64,000 nucleotides of DNA. Source: Tetrahymena thermophila SB210 (taxonomy: Eukaryota; Ciliophora; Oligohymenophorea; Hymenostomatida; Tetrahymenidae). Of this stretch, positions 22,242 to 36,779 are shown in pieces (within the stretch, counting starts at the first letter, position 1; each line of letters opens with the position of its first letter). The stretch lies in assembly GCF_000189635.1 (NCBI RefSeq), contig NW_002476237.1, positions 558,001 to 622,000 on the forward strand, given 5' to 3'. Made by a program: the position numbers and the translations under genes. The notes below the pieces were generated by a model. It did no database searches. It saw only the letters and a list, made by a program, of their open reading frames with translations, and was not told the origin of the DNA.

Positions 22242-25200
22242 TCAGTTTGATTTAAATTATTTTTGTCCAATTTTGATATCCAAAGTTCTATTAATACCTT
22301 CAATTGTAATATCTTTTGATTTCTATTCTACTTCGTTATTTAAATCACCAAAAGCATTTGATTATTGAGATATTTCCATTTCATTACCATCTAATTATGA
22401 AGTTTCTTTTATACTGTCTTGTTAGAAATCGAAATCATTAATTTTATTTAAGGCATTTTATTTTTTTTCAAATACAGTGTTATCTAGTTATAATATTTCA
22501 TCAGATTTTTGAATTTCGGAAGATACTTTATTTATTTTTATTATGTTTTTACTTGATAAAAGATTGTTACTTTTTTTAGATATCATAAAATTATTGTTTG
22601 AGTTTGATTTACTTTTTTAATTTGACATTTAATCTTTCGATTATAACTAGTCATCAGAGCACTAGTGAAAATTAAAAAGACCTGAATTAGATTATCTACT
22701 CTCTCTCTTTAAAGGAGAAGGTGTAATCGATTTTAATCTTATTTAAGACATTTTCTTTTTATATTCTTTGATAATATCTAAGTTAGTAATGGAAAAATTA
22801 TCTCCTTGATGCAATTTTTAGTTTGTTTAAAATGAATGATTATTGTAAGAAAATATTTCTTATTAGTCATTTGAAGTTAACTCAAAGGTTTATTAAGGAT
22901 TTAGATAAAAAGAAGGTTGTCCATCTAATAACGTAGTGTTTCTCTTTTTATTCGAGATTGACATCTTATGAGCACTTTAGCCTATTTAATAAAATATTTC
23001 TTTTTAAACATTGAAATATAAAGCAAAATATTAATTAGTTTAAATAATTTAATCCAATTTTTATTTTTCCTTTTAAAAAAATCTAAAATAAATTTAATTA
23101 ACAATATAAAAAAATAATATTTACTAATTAAGTTTTGATTAGTTTGAAGATTATTCAGATTATTCTGTAATTAAATCAAATCTAACTTGCTACCAAATAA
23201 ATTCTTTTTCACTTTCCTCCAGTTATATTAAACTCTTTGTGTGTTAATCTGAGATTGATAATAACTTTTAAATTCTTGGGGAATAATGATTTTTATTTTT
23301 TTAAAAATTAAATAAAAAATTCTTCCAATATATGTTTTTGTTAAAGAGATTTCAATAATAATTAGAAACAGTATTTTAAGGCAGAATAGAATATGACTAA
23401 ATTAGCTCACTAAAATTAAGAAATATTCCTAAGAATAGCTAGCTTAAAATAATCCATTATCAGAGTATTCATTTATTTAGCTTATTGTATCAGTTATATT
23501 TAAGATAAGTATTTATATGAAGAACTAGATAAGAATAGTTAAATTACTCTAAATGCATAACTTTTAAAGCTTTTTATTCTTGAAAGGCATGTGCTTCATT
23601 AGCAAATATAAATAGAGAAGATTAAAAAGAGTAAAAATCAGGCCTTTGAAAAAGAAATTCCCTTCAATAATATTAAAAGTGAAGCAAAAAGCTAAACTGA
23701 AAGCCGTTTACAACATTGTCCAATAATAATAATTATCTTTAAATTCTACGTATATAATACCCATATAGTTTTAATTACAGATAAGATGTAATTTCTTTCG
23801 TATTTAATAAAGTTTAAATCCAATTAATACTACTGACAGTGTTGTGAGTAAACAAATAGGAAAAATTAAAAAGAGGAAATACTGAATATGATTTGGAGAA
23901 TAGCATTCAAATTAAGTATCGAAAGATATCCTGTAAGTATTTCCAATCAGTTAGCACTAAAGAGGCATCAAAATTACTTCTAAAAAGCTTGAATGATACA
24001 TCATAAAATATATTAGTACTACATTTATATAGAAATACTTTTTTCTTTCGGCATACTTCAGTTTGATTAGAATTTCATAAAATACATAAATAATCGCTAT
24101 AGGTAGTAAAGGATAAATAAAGGCTCTTATTATTTTTTGATAAATAATTGGTATAATTGTTGATCTAGTAGGGTATTCGTAGAAGTAGAAAATAGGGATT
24201 TAAGCAGAATTAACCAACATAGAATTTAATTAATCGTATTCAGAGATATTAGTGAGACTAATTTGATGGATGCGAAAGTGCAATACATAATAGACAAATC
24301 CTTGTTTAATATAAAAAATGCTCTAGTAGTCTACCACAGATTTGTTAAGCATCATGATACCTGTCACTTTCAAAATATGTTTAATCCTGTAGCAGCTAAT
24401 TCTTCTCATAGAAAAATATGCAAAAAGTCCTATCAAAATAGAAAGAGCTATGCTATACAATATTCCTTTTATTAAAACAACCTAAAATTCTATTAATAAA
24501 CATATTTTAGAATAAAGTTTAATAAATTTTACTAAATGCATATCTTCGGAAATACACTCTGTTTTTGAGATTTTATAGAATTTAGTTTACCATACTTTTC
24601 CAAACTCATCGCAGCTCATGCACAGCGGACCTTTATTCAAATTTCAAAATAATTCATATAGATAATTTTTTAATTTTCAAATAAAATTTACCTATGTAGC
24701 CAGGAAGACAGTAATTTACATAGTTTTTAGATTCAGGACCAGGTAAAGTTTAATTATTAATACAGTGATTTGGAGCCTTTTCACAATAATAAATATCATC
24801 TGAATAGTAACTTTCCCTCCAATAGCCATTCAACAATTTTAAATAATCTTTTTCACAATATTCAGCTGTCTAAGGGCATAAAAGACAAGAGTGCTATTTA
24901 TTGTCTGTCATTTGATATTTCTATATACTATACATCCCTAAAAATTAATATTAAAAGTATTAAAATCAAATATTCTTAAGCAGATAAAGAATGTATATTA
25001 AAATCAGTCATATATAAATAACTATCTTACCTAATTAGCACTACAAACATTCCATGTAATAACTGCTAGCAGTAGGCTGAAAGGGAACTTCTCCAATTTA
25101 GCAATCTCTAAAATTTATTTTGATAGACTTTTATATTTATCCTATGCTAAATTATTTTTGCCTAAGATCTAATACAACAGTCTAAGATGTCTACACCACA

Positions 25201-28200
25201 AACATAGATTATTTGAGAGGATATCCTGAAAAAGAGACATTAAATTAGAATCCTTATAGAGTTGTGTTAAACTGATCTAGATCTTTAATTGATTTACCAT
25301 TTATAAGTAATGGAGCATATTCATTTTGTTGTTGTTATGTACCTTTTTATTGCTAAATTATACTATTATAGTCGACTATTTAAATAGTAAAAGATATCTC
25401 TTGATATTTAGTCAACTGCTCTAACACTTTTTAAGATATCTTTAGCTAATTTCCTTCTTCATCTAGTAAAAATATAGTTAAATTTTATTTGAGATAGGCA
25501 CCACTTTAAAAATTTGCCAACTCCTTGTTGTCATACTATACTATGATACTATGAATTACCGATCCAATATTAGCACCATATAAATTTGCAGTATTGTTTT
25601 AAATATAGCTTAAATTTTACTTAGATGTTTAATTATTTTGCTCATGTGAAACAAGTTATTTACCTCCTATGAAAACTGTTTAATCATAAATAAAATCTGG
25701 AACTATATTAATATATTTAATTCCTCCTCCTACAAGTGAAGTATTATTTTTAATAATTGTGTTTATAAGTTTTAAATTAGATGTGTGAAGATAGATCGCC
25801 CCACCTTCTCCTTATCTTACAAGGTTTGATGTTATGTTTGAATTCATAATTGTATTTGTTTCTTATATTTGTTAGTTATTATAAAGATAACTATATAAAC
25901 AACCTCCGCTAGAGATTTAATTTATATTTAAATTGCAAATCAGATTGTTAATAATATATTGAGAAGAAAAGATATAAATCATTGAACCTAATATATGATT
26001 TTTCTGAAAATCGCATTTATTCATTGAGAGTTCCTTTGAATCAGATACTAAAATGAGAAACTATTTGTAATCTTATAAAATATAATCCAAACTGTTATAA
26101 TTTTTTATTTTGATTTATTTGATCAATTGTATGTTTTGCAAGGCTGTGTTTGCTTAAAAGTTTAAATTATCAAAATAGACTTGGGTAATTTACAAAATTT
26201 GAATTATTCCTTTTGTGATTTTGTTACTAATAAATACTCCATTTGTAAAGTTTAAAGTTAAGTTATCATAAATACTATCATTTCCTAGCACACTGAAAGC
26301 GTTACTCATTTCTATAAACTACAACTAAGAATTCATAATAAATAAGACTTAATAGATCTTTACTGTTTGTGTTGCATTAAATTAAAGAGCAATAGGAGAT
26401 AAATAATTTGCAGTGTTATTATTCTAAGTGATGTTTGCTACTGTATTATTTTATATTACAATATTCTGTAAAGATACCTCGCCAACATCAATAAACGAAA
26501 TTATACTGCTTAAGTCATAAATTATATTATTAATAAAAGTAAAACCATTAATGGTTACGTTTTAGCATTTTATAAAAACCAAAAGAGGGTTTTTAGTGCT
26601 TATTTATTTATAATTCATAATCATGATATTGTTAAAAACTACATTTTAAATGTTATACATACCAATCAAAAAATGATCATGATTTGTTAGATCCTAACCA
26701 TCATATTCAGTTAATTCCCCACTCATTTAAATTTTATACTTGTAAAGCCCATCTAATACAATCTAATCGAATGCGACATTGTTCACATTTGATACCAAAA
26801 TAGAGACTTAATCTAATTCCTATTGTACAAGTCCATCACTTATTATAAGCTCATTGAGCCAGTTATCTTAAGAATCAACGATGAACCCAGAATTTGGTGT
26901 AAAAATGAAAAATACATGCTGGATAAATAGCTTCGCCATAACTGGAGTCTCAAATGAATATGACTAAGTCACATAAATATTTATTCTTTCTTAAGGGGTA
27001 AAGTAGTAGTTTTCTATTTCAGAAGTATTAGTGTTTCGAATCAAAACAACAGTGTATACATTCTACTAGTCAATTATAAATGAAAAAGTATCTAATGTTT
27101 AGAATTCATAAACAATCCTTTAAGAAGTCCAACCTTAATTTCTATTTTCAATTTATAGTTATGATATAAGTGATACTATGTATTTATTATCAGAAACTTA
27201 ATTGGATTATTTAATAGTAAATTTGCAAACATTTTAAATATAACCATCTGATAAATGAGAGTTATCTTCTATCTAGTTTGCGAATAAAATAGTTAGTGTT
27301 CCTTCGTAGTAGTTTTCTAATGAGCTTGCTATCAAATTTATTTAAACACTTGATAGTTCGTTTTAATTTGGTTGCTACTAGATTGAGTTTACCTATGCAA
27401 AAGTACCTATAATTTAGTACAAAGTGTTGATAGGATTTGTTATAATTGTTTAATTCCAATCTTAATAAATCTAAAATGCTACTTCTAACTTCATCATCTA
27501 AATAAAATTATTGTCAATAGAAAAAATTTATAATTAATTGTGCAACTCTATTAAAAACAGATTTTCTTAAAGAATATAAATTTCATCAATTTGTTGTAAA
27601 GTTGGAGAGAAGAAATTCATCATAGTAAAATCTCTTAAGTAAATCAATAAAAACTAAACTTTATTGAATACAACAAAAGTATAAAGACCAATACTTATTT
27701 TATAGTCATTATAGCTTGGAGGAATAATACTTTAAAGTGACAGATAAAAGAGAGTTTAGAATATTTCAATTTTTCCAGGTTGTAAAACAGCGATAATATA
27801 TAATTTATCAATGATAACAATTTATAAAACTGACTAAAATGTTGCTATACTTTAATCATTGTATTACAAATAAAATTTCTATGGGTCACTGCTTATTGGA
27901 ATTCCTTATTTTAAAAAAACACTTAAGTCTACTACAAATATTGTTCCATCACTTTAGTAGATACATGTAGTTCCTAGTGGAAACTCAGTTTAGGAAGGAT
28001 AAGAAAATTAAGAGTATTTAGTAAGCTTCATAAAAATGAATTAGGATGTATCTTAGCTTTATTTAAACTATTCATAATTATAGCTAATTTTGATGTAAGA
28101 GAGATCTGCCTAGCTTAGTAATTGCAATATTTACTATTAAGAATTGTTTTTTAAGTCAAAAACAATCAATTTTTAACTTTCTAAAATAACCATCCAAAAG

Positions 28201-31200
28201 TATCCATTTATATCTGAAATAGTTTTTGACTCGTAGAATAAAACATCCAAAAAATCTAATTAGTTTTTATATAAAATTTGTGAAGAGCTATCTGTCAGAT
28301 TTACTCTAATCAATTCATACTTATTAGATAAATATATTATAGACTATTCAAACATCGGATAGTATAACATCTAACAACAATTTTATAGATGTATTATAAT
28401 TTTTTATTTAAAGAGATTTTCATTTAAATTACCAGAAGAGTCGATTCGGTCAACCTGAACGTTTAAATATACAAGCAATGTTGACTCAACCAAAATGTAA
28501 AGATTGTTTCCTACTATATGCATGTTAATTTATCCCCCGTTTTTTATTAAATCACTTAAATTATCTTATAACTGATAAATAGGTCTGAAACTATTAAGCT
28601 TGTAGTTCAAATAATTATAATAAAAAAACTAATTTTAACCTAAGGTACTATCTTCATTTTGCTGTCTTAAAACAGCAGTTGGTAGTTTATGGTAGTAAGG
28701 AATCAAACTATCATTTTATTATAATTATCTTGTTATTAGGATTTAATTCATATCAATTATTTGTAGTTATCCATTTTATAAACAAAAATATGCCTTTTCA
28801 TTGGATTTAAATATTTTAAAAACGATTATGGGTGAATACAGTTTAATAACTTAAATTGTGTTAAGGCTATACAAATCTAAGATATCAACAGAATACTAAT
28901 CAAATTATACTTGTATAAAGCTAAGTTCAAAAAATACATCCAAAAATATGATATCCTGATTAAAAATTTTTTAGCTGACTATAGCCTTTGATGTTAAATC
29001 GATAACATTAATGCCTAGTATTTTATTCATTAAATTATAAAAGTTAATATTTAATTTTATATTTAAAAAAAAAAAAACCTTTAAAGCTTGATATTAAATA
29101 AGGGCTTCTCCTATTAAAAAACAAAAATTAATCTCCTTTGCTAATTCCTTTAATCGAATACACTAGATTTAATTACGGAAATTTATAAAAAAGAATATCT
29201 CCTGTAGTTAAAAGTAATACCACCTAGTTTAATTCATAAATTTAATAAATATAAATAAAGTTAATAGGGATCAACGAGGAATACAAACTTAAATTATCTA
29301 TCAAGTGCAAAGCTACAACATTATTCATTTGATATAACCTAATTTAATTTCAAATAAATAATTTTTTAATTTCAATCTCTTTTATTTTTTAATTCTAAAA
29401 GATAAAAATTCAATTTAAATTTAATAAAAAATTAAATAAAATTTTTTTATGCTAAAATTTTGAAATTATTTTAATTAATTTTTGTGTTTTTATTTTTATT
29501 CAAAGTTTTTTTAATTAAATTACATAAAATAATCAGCACTTGCCTAACTTATTTTAAAATCTTATATATTTCCACTAGGCAATGTATTTTATTTTGTTAT
29601 ATTTTTCAAAATAAGATCATATTTAAGTAATTAAGACATTCCATCAGTTATTATAATCACATTATGGTTTTGATTTAAAATAAACTAATAAGAATAGAAA
29701 TTAGGTATTAAAATAGTCCAACTTGTATTCCAATCTAAGCAACTTATTAACTATATAGTGCTAGGATTACCAAAAGAGAAAGAGAAAATAGTTTAATTTA
29801 AAAGTTTTTGATCTCTGAATGTGTAAGAAGGAAATATAGGAGCAATTTCATTTGAGAAAGTAAAAGTATTTAAACTAATTAACAAAATTATTTTAAATAT
29901 GCTTTTTTTGAAAAAAAAAAATTGAATTTTACTCAAAAACTCTTAAAGAGGAATCTGAGCAAACTAAAACTACCTAATTCAAATAATTATTTAAGACTAA
30001 ATTAATTGTATAAGAGTTTAAACAATATCCTTGCAAATAAACTTAGCTTATATCGTTTTCATTTAAAATTAAAAGATATTATTACTGTTAAATTGGTATA
30101 TTTTAAGTTTTATTTTATACTAACAAGAAAATCATCTGCTTTTAATCCAAGACAATCATTTAGCTAATAACTGAATTTTAGAGTTCAGTTTCTTAAATAA
30201 TTTTGTTTGGGGGATACAAGTGAAATCTAGGGGTATTGCTATTATCTACCGAGATAATTATATTGTTTTCAAAATCAGCAAATATTTAAAAGATCTAAAA
30301 TGGAGTTGTGTTATATTCAACAATTAATTATCCAGATACATCATACATTTAAACCTAACCATTTTTTCTTCCAACAATCAAAATTGACTTTTACTATATC
30401 ATATTTTTTTTAATTTTTATAATTTGCATTTAATTTAGTTTAAAATCAACTAACATTTAAACAAAATATTAAAAATTTTTAAATAAAATAAAACAAATTT
30501 TGTTAAAATTACTTGGTCATATTAGTAGGAAATGACAGGACTTGCTGATGTATTCTCAAAATTTTAAATTTAGATTGGGTTAGAATTCATTAAATTAACA
30601 ATTTTACCTTATTTCATAATCATAATTATTTGTTAACTTGATGTAGATATTACTTAAGTGATTAAATCCTAGAGAGCTATAGGATTTTAAATGAGAGAAT
30701 TGCTATCAAGTTGATAAATAGCAAGAGTTTTTAATTTTGTTTACATTAATATTAAATTAAGATTTGAAATATAACTATAAAATATTATTTAAGAGGGTAG
30801 AGTTAAATTTAGAGTTTAAACATTCTTACTGTTCACGTCATTTATTTATAAAACTTATATGGAATCATTCTAAAGAAATATTTTATTGTCATAAATGCTT
30901 GACTTCATAAATATGTTTACTTAGTAAGTAAAAATAAAACTTCCCTATATAGTAAAGAATAGAAAATTCTGTTTATCTACAGACAAAACTATGTAGGTAT
31001 TGTTAACAACTTAGAAAAAATTGAATTATTTAAAATTAATTGAAACTTAGTTAACGATTGAAAAATCCGATGAATTAAGCACTTGAAAAAATGTCTAATT
31101 TAGCATGTAAATTAATCCTTTTTCAATATTTTACTAAGCAAACTAGCAAGATGTTAGTCCAAATGTAATTAAAAAATCAAATGATGGAAAAGAATACAAA

Positions 31201-33035
31201 TAATTATTAGAATTACCTATTAAAGCTATTGTTTAATTGAATATATTTGAAGAGCTTTCTATTTTAAAAAATGTTTAAATTGAATCTTTAAATGCATTAG
31301 TCCTCTTAATAAAATTTAAATTTGTATAAGACCAAAGAGATATAGAATTAGGAATTTCAAGGACTACTAAGTAATTTTTTATCACAGCTATTGAATTGGG
31401 ATTATATATTTATACAGAAGGAAAAATATCTTAATGACTCATAATATCTGGTTGAATATTAATGTACTCTCTGCCTGAAAAGTTGTACACTTCAACATAA
31501 TCTCCAAAAACATATATTTTGCCATCATTTATTTGCACTTGATAATTTTTTTAATAAGAAACACCAAACTGAGTTATAATTGTCTACATATCTTCATTGA
31601 ATAAGCTCAAAGTTTTATTATTTATAATGCAAATATACTGTTACTATCCTTATGAATTTTAGTTGCTTAAAAAAAAAAAGTTTACAATTACCTAATTATA
31701 GTAGTCATTTATTATTTGTAATATTTAGGATTAATTATTGTTAGGGTTAATCAAAAATCTAATTATTTGGTTTTTAAAAGTTTACCCTACAAAACTCAGT
31801 AGCATTTAATCTTGAGTAATAACTTGCTTTATAAAGGATACCAAAGAGAATTCGAATTAACCTAATTAAGCTGAATTAGCTAAAACTTTATTGGTGTAAT
31901 CAACTAAAATGTATTCTACACCTTAGTTATAGCAATAAATTAAAATATGGTTTGCTATCTTAATAAAACCAACATTAAGAGGATTAGTGATATTTTAGAA
32001 TCTTTAATTAATAAATGGCTTCATTAATAAATTATTTCCATTTTATTAAACATCAAATAAGGGTTAATAAATATTTACTGCTCCTTATTAATCAAAAAAT
32101 AAAGGAACTATATCACCTAAAGAAATCTCTAAGCTATTCTGATCTAATGCACTAATATCTAATTAAATAATTTGATTGTTTTCTAAGTTTTAGAAGAAAT
32201 ATTAATTGTCATAAGTTTTAAGAATCAAAACTTGCCAGTCATAACAAATGCTCGAGCCAATAATCAATTTATTTTCAGTAGGGATAATTTACAATATTGT
32301 CCCTGTAAAATATAACCATATTACAGCACGAAGAGAATCATAACTGACCAACAGCAATTATCCTTCTTTAATAAGTAAGAATGCTTCTACTATACTGTTA
32401 ATATGAAAATTTAAACTTTTTATTAGCAGTTTTGTTTCTTAATTCCAAATTTAAAGTCTTCCCAAAGAGTCATAAGTTATGAATTATTTAAATTAATTAA
32501 TGAAAACTATTCCTTATATTTAAGTATTTAAAAATGTATTTAAGCTGTAAGACTAAATTTAGTAGCAGTCTATTATCCTTTGACAATAATTTGAAACCTT
32601 ATTCTCTATTTCGTTTTCTCTACAGATAAATTTGCATTTATTTGTTTACAAATCTAATACCATTCCATCTTAACATGAGCTTTTACACATTAATAGATCT
32701 ACATCATAAATAAAATTTTTACTGCATTATTTGCAGGTAAACTCATCTTCACAGTAATCGCAGTTGTCAATACATCTTTTACAGATAAGAGTTTATTAAT
32801 CACTAAAGTATTAAATAGGGCAAGCTTAAATGCATTTACTATCTAAAAGATAATAATTCTACTTACATCCATAGCATTAATCTCCAGGTCCATAGCAATA
32901 AAGGCACTACTAATCACAGGGCGAACATTAAATGCTCTATATGCTAGGATATTATCCTAACTCACAAATTTAAGTATTTACACACCGCGCTAAAGCAAAA
33001 ACCAATAAAAGAAAATTAGCCACTTAATTAAACAT
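22242..33035 (-). CDS. Giant surface protein: Cys-rich, propeller-like, beta-helix, multi-TM
   Basis: ATG at 33035 starts a signal peptide (MFNQVANFLLLVFALARC), then furin/growth-factor-receptor-type Cys-rich repeats (about 32.6-32.95 kb; many CxxC pairs such as CSPCDQQCLYCYGPGDQC). About 27.5-32.6 kb encodes repetitive beta-rich sequence with weak WD-like blades (VSYDSLRAVIWLY). About 25-27 kb encodes right-handed beta-helix coils (GGAIYLHTSNLKLINTIIKN). A GPLCMSCDEFGKVW Cys segment at about 24.6 kb precedes 8-9 hydrophobic TM segments (23.4-24.5 kb). The Ser/Asn/Gln-rich cytosolic tail (about 240 aa) lies on a last exon, 22242-22981, after an intron at 22982-23124. Other introns include 31644-31691 and one ending near 24,604; several between 27 and 31 kb were not resolved exactly. 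Probably about 3,200 aa. Similar large ciliate membrane proteins have no established function; an adhesin or receptor role is a guess. It could be two genes, but no internal stop-plus-start pair was found. Confidence 0.7.
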
Positions 33036-34326
33036 TTAAAGTCTTTTTATATAAGCTCCTTCCTGTTAAAGTATACTTTTTTAAATTAGCTAAAATCTAT
33101 TAGTATCTAAAATTACTTTGAATTTTGATGCACACTATAAAGCAAACAAATGTACACTTAACTTATTTGATTAATTTAAATATAAAGCCTTTCAAATTTA
33201 GTTAATTGCCAATAGTTTTTCTTTGAAAAAACTCAAAAAAAAAAAAATCTTAATTATTTAAGTAAAATAAACAAGCAAAATTATTTTCTTGTTTATATTT
33301 TTAAAAAAATAATCAAAAACTAAAGAAAATCAATCAAAAATATTCATTAGGTATTTTGAAATTAGTGATAACTTTGCAATTTTTTATTTCTTTATAACTT
33401 TTAGGGATGATAAATGAAATTTTTTTGTACTTTAATTATCTTTCAAAACAAATAAAATGATTTTAAATAATTGCAAATTTTCTTTTTTTTTTAAAAAAAT
33501 AAAATTGAGATTTTAAATTTTAAAGCAAATAATTAAGAGATTAATAATCTTATTATTTACTTTTATTTGAACGATTTAAATACTAAATGTTTTAGTTCTG
33601 TTGATTGATTTCATTTATTTCAAAGGAAACAAGACCAAAGTATTATAATTTGATATTCCTTAATTTTATTAAAAAATAAATAATAAATATTTCGTAAAAT
33701 CTAAATGGCTATGTAGGTTTAAATTAATAAATATTTAAATTCATAAAATAAATCAAAATTATTTAAATCAGCCAGAAAATTTTGATGAAAAAGTATTTTT
33801 ATGAATTATAATTTTACATAAATTATTTCTAATATTTAATTACTTAGAAAAATATGTCATCTATCTATGATAAAAATACATAAATTAAATTATTTTTCAA
33901 AAGATTTATTAAAAAATATCTTTATTAGGATTAAATATGGAAATAATATTAAGCTTGTAATTAATAGCAGCTCTAGTAAGATATTTTTAATTTAAAATCT
34001 ATTTATTTACTTATTATTTTTTTATTAAGAAAATTAAATTTAAAGCCTAATAAGTTAAACGAAATCCAACCTTCAATAAAAAAATACAAAACACTTGCTC
34101 CAAAAGGAAAAGAAAAATTATTAAGCATTACAGTGTCTAATTTTTAAAATAATAATTATTAATAGGAATTTAGATATTTGTATATTATCCTTTTTAAACT
34201 TAAATTTCTGAATTATTTTTGTAGCTTCTTTATATATTTTAATGATTTAAAACATGAATATTATTACAGTTGTTTTAATTCAGGTAATTTTTTTCAAAAA
34301 TATTCTGATTTTCAATAAAAAAATTA
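33036..34326. other. Intergenic, AT-rich, nothing recognised
   Basis: About 1.3 kb upstream of the giant membrane protein gene (divergent with the gene at 35.2 kb). Very A/T-rich, with no protein-like frame. Confidence 0.6.
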
Positions 34327-34454
34327 ACCGTATCCTCTCAACCTCGTCCCTCACTGTGTGTACCGAATTATTTGCCAGCTAGAGATTTTCAAAAATGCAA
34401 TAGCTCGGTACAAAATGCCGAATCGCACAGTATGAGGTTTAGAAGTTATGCGGT
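34327..34454 (-). ncRNA. Putative structured non-coding RNA of about 128 nt, family unknown
   Basis: A sharply bounded island of about 45% GC in 2 kb of roughly 20% GC intergenic DNA. It has nested complementarity: ends ACCGTAT/ATGCGGT (34327-34333 with 34448-34454, one mismatch), CCTC+ACTGTG (34349-34358) with CACAGT+GAGG (34426-34437, two-base bulge), and GTACCGA (34360-34366) with TCGGTAC (34405-34411). On the minus strand, a T7 run (34323-34317) follows the 3' end, like an RNA polymerase III terminator, and a TATA-like stretch (34456-34480) lies upstream, so the minus strand is favoured. It does not match tRNA, 5S, U1, U2, U4, U5, U6, SRP or telomerase RNA as I know them. The strand is inferred; the folding is seen in the sequence. 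Confidence 0.6.
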
Positions 34455-35210
34455 AAATTATAAACAAATCTATAAGAAATGATAAAACTTACAAAAAATA
34501 AATGGTCATTTGCTTATATTTTTATTTCAAAAGCATTGTAAAGAAATAATTAATATTAATCACTCTGTATTATTAAGATGCTTAAGACTTTAATTAGTTT
34601 TTTCTAGCATGCTTAATAATATATGAATCTCATCTACAAGGATTGTACAATATTTATAAATAAATAACAAATTAATTAATTAATTTTCAATCATCAATTT
34701 TGATTGGGAGGTTTTTGTCAAAGATTACTTATTTATGAGTATATTGTGGATATTAAAATTTGATTAAAATATATGTTCTGGTAAAGGATAGTTTATACGA
34801 GAAAATAAGCAACTGAATAGGGAGGAAAATTTGCTGATCTAAAGTCTACAAATTTAAATCATAATTATATTTTTAAAAATAAATATACTAATTTAATTAA
34901 ACTGTAGATACTCCTTTATACTACTCATTAACGCATATTAACTAACAAAGTTATTAAATATTAAAAAAATGTTTTGAATTTTAATATTGGAATACCTGCG
35001 TTGACGGAATTCAATAAATGTATATTGATTTGCAAAAATCTTGGTGGTTTTAGTTCTTATGAACATTGAAAAATTTAAGAAAAAATGTGAATTAATAAAA
35101 ATTAATTGATTTAAAAAAAATCTTAATCCCTTAATTCTTCATAATTTCAATCAAAAAAAAAAATCAAAATTTTTATTTTGCAAAAGGAAACAATAAATCT
35201 CGTATTAATA
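34455..35210. other. Intergenic, AT-rich, nothing recognised
   Basis: About 750 nt between the ncRNA-like island and the plus-strand gene at 35211; no protein-like frame, repeats only of A/T runs. Confidence 0.55.
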
Positions 35211-36506
35211 ATGTAATTTAACACTTTTCATAATTATAATTAAGTGTAAGAAGGCTATGCGCTTGGTAGAACATTCTAAAATGATTCAATTAACTATCCA
35301 AACGAGGTACAACCATTCTATTAATTTTAAAATGAACTTGAAAATGGGTACAATCAAATTGATTATGCTATAAGACCATAAATTCATGATTACCCCAGCT
35401 TTTTACCTTAAAACTATCAAATAAGTCCAAATGGCCAACCTATAGAACAAAGAAGTTTCTTAGAATTGGAACCAACAATCGCAGTGAGTAATATCTATGA
35501 TGCTTTTAATCCTTTTGAAAGCCCTAATTATATGGGCGATCATTTGGAATTTAATGAATAAGGTAGAAATAATGAAATAAATGATAAATTTAATATCGCC
35601 TTAATGTAAGAACAATAAAGAAATTTATAATAAATTTAAACTACTCACAACTAAAACTCGTATTAATAACCCTTATAAGAAAATTCATTTACTACCATGC
35701 AAACTTAATTAAGAAATCATATTGCAGCTGATATTTATCAAAATAAAGAGTCTCAAATTGCTAATAACTAATAATAGACAACTCAAAATTTTTATTAATC
35801 TTACTAAGTTATTAATAAATAAATAAATTCTTAACAATAAAATGAAGTGTAAGTGGTAGGAAAAGAGAGTGCTAAATGTGAAAAGAAACTTGAAAGAAAG
35901 CCATCTAATAAAATATACACTTAACTTAAATATAAGGAAGACGAAACTAAAAATCTGCTTAGAAATTATGGTGATTAATTAAAGAAAGAGATAAAATAAA
36001 TGAGCTTAGAAAAGAAAGATGATTCACTTTGGATTGAATAAATTTTAGATAATTATATGGATAAAAAAAATATAGACAATCAAAACAAATTCAGAGAGAA
36101 CTTTATATTAAAATACAAAGATTTCAGCTTTTCTAATTTCTAAGTAGTGAGAGAAGAATGGACTGTATCCCCAAACTAACATGATTATCATTTAAAAAAT
36201 GTGTATAGATAAGTGTGCTTCCACTTCTTTACTAAATAGCCTTTGCGATATATTTACAAAAACTCAAATAAAATTAACAATAAAAATCAAAGATTTACCC
36301 ATTTATACTATTTGAAAGTATTTATTCAAGGAATATTAGATCCCAAGAAGTTTTAGAAATTCAAAGACAGCAAAAAAAGCAAAAAGGATTAAACAAAGGA
36401 CTCATAAAAAAACAATTAAGATTGATAAAATAAATAATAAATTTAGTTAGTAACATAACAAATTAATATATAATCAATTATATATAAACATAAACTTTAA
36501 ATTTGA
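35211..36506 (+). CDS. Gln/Asn-rich hypothetical protein with basic C-terminus
   Basis: Single-exon frame of 432 codons from ATG 35211 to TGA 36504-36506, with many TAA/TAG Gln codons. Residues 1-200 are Gln/Asn/Pro/Tyr-rich and look disordered (QTTQNFYQSYQVINKQ). From about 220 the protein becomes Lys-rich and predicted helical, and a more globular segment around residues 290-390 includes REEWTVSPNQHDYHLKNVY and HLYYLKVFIQGILDPKKF. I do not recognise a family and see no signal peptide or TM segment. Divergent from the giant surface protein and convergent with the next gene; the 3' ends are only about 270 nt apart. Confidence 0.8.
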
Positions 36507-36644
36507 ATTATTTTGTATGAAATTATAAATTTATTTTATTATTGTTTTGTAAGAAAATATTTATTTTATTATAAAATTAATTTAATTTATCTTAATCATT
36601 TGTTATTATTTATTTATTTTTACAAAATATAGCTTTTCTTTTAT

Positions 36645-36662
36645 TCATCAATCAATCAATCA
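36645..36662. repeat. (ATCA)n microsatellite
   Basis: About four tandem ATCA units in the short convergent spacer 3' of both neighbouring genes. A second (ATCA/ATCT)n tract lies at 38699-38721, on the other side of the minus-strand gene. Confidence 0.8.
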
Positions 36663-36779
36663 CTTTTAAGAAACACTTTTCACGATTTTATTTTATTTTT
36701 ATGGTTTTTTTATTATTGCTTGCACATTATTTCTAATGTTAAATGTATTGTGAAACTTTAAAAATTTACTTGGTTTTGT

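Noticed and set aside
22242-22964. A separate 240-aa gene starting with ATG at 22964
   Set aside because: A GTAAAT...AATAG intron (22982-23124) joins it in frame to the multi-TM region upstream, so it is better explained as the last exon of the giant membrane protein.
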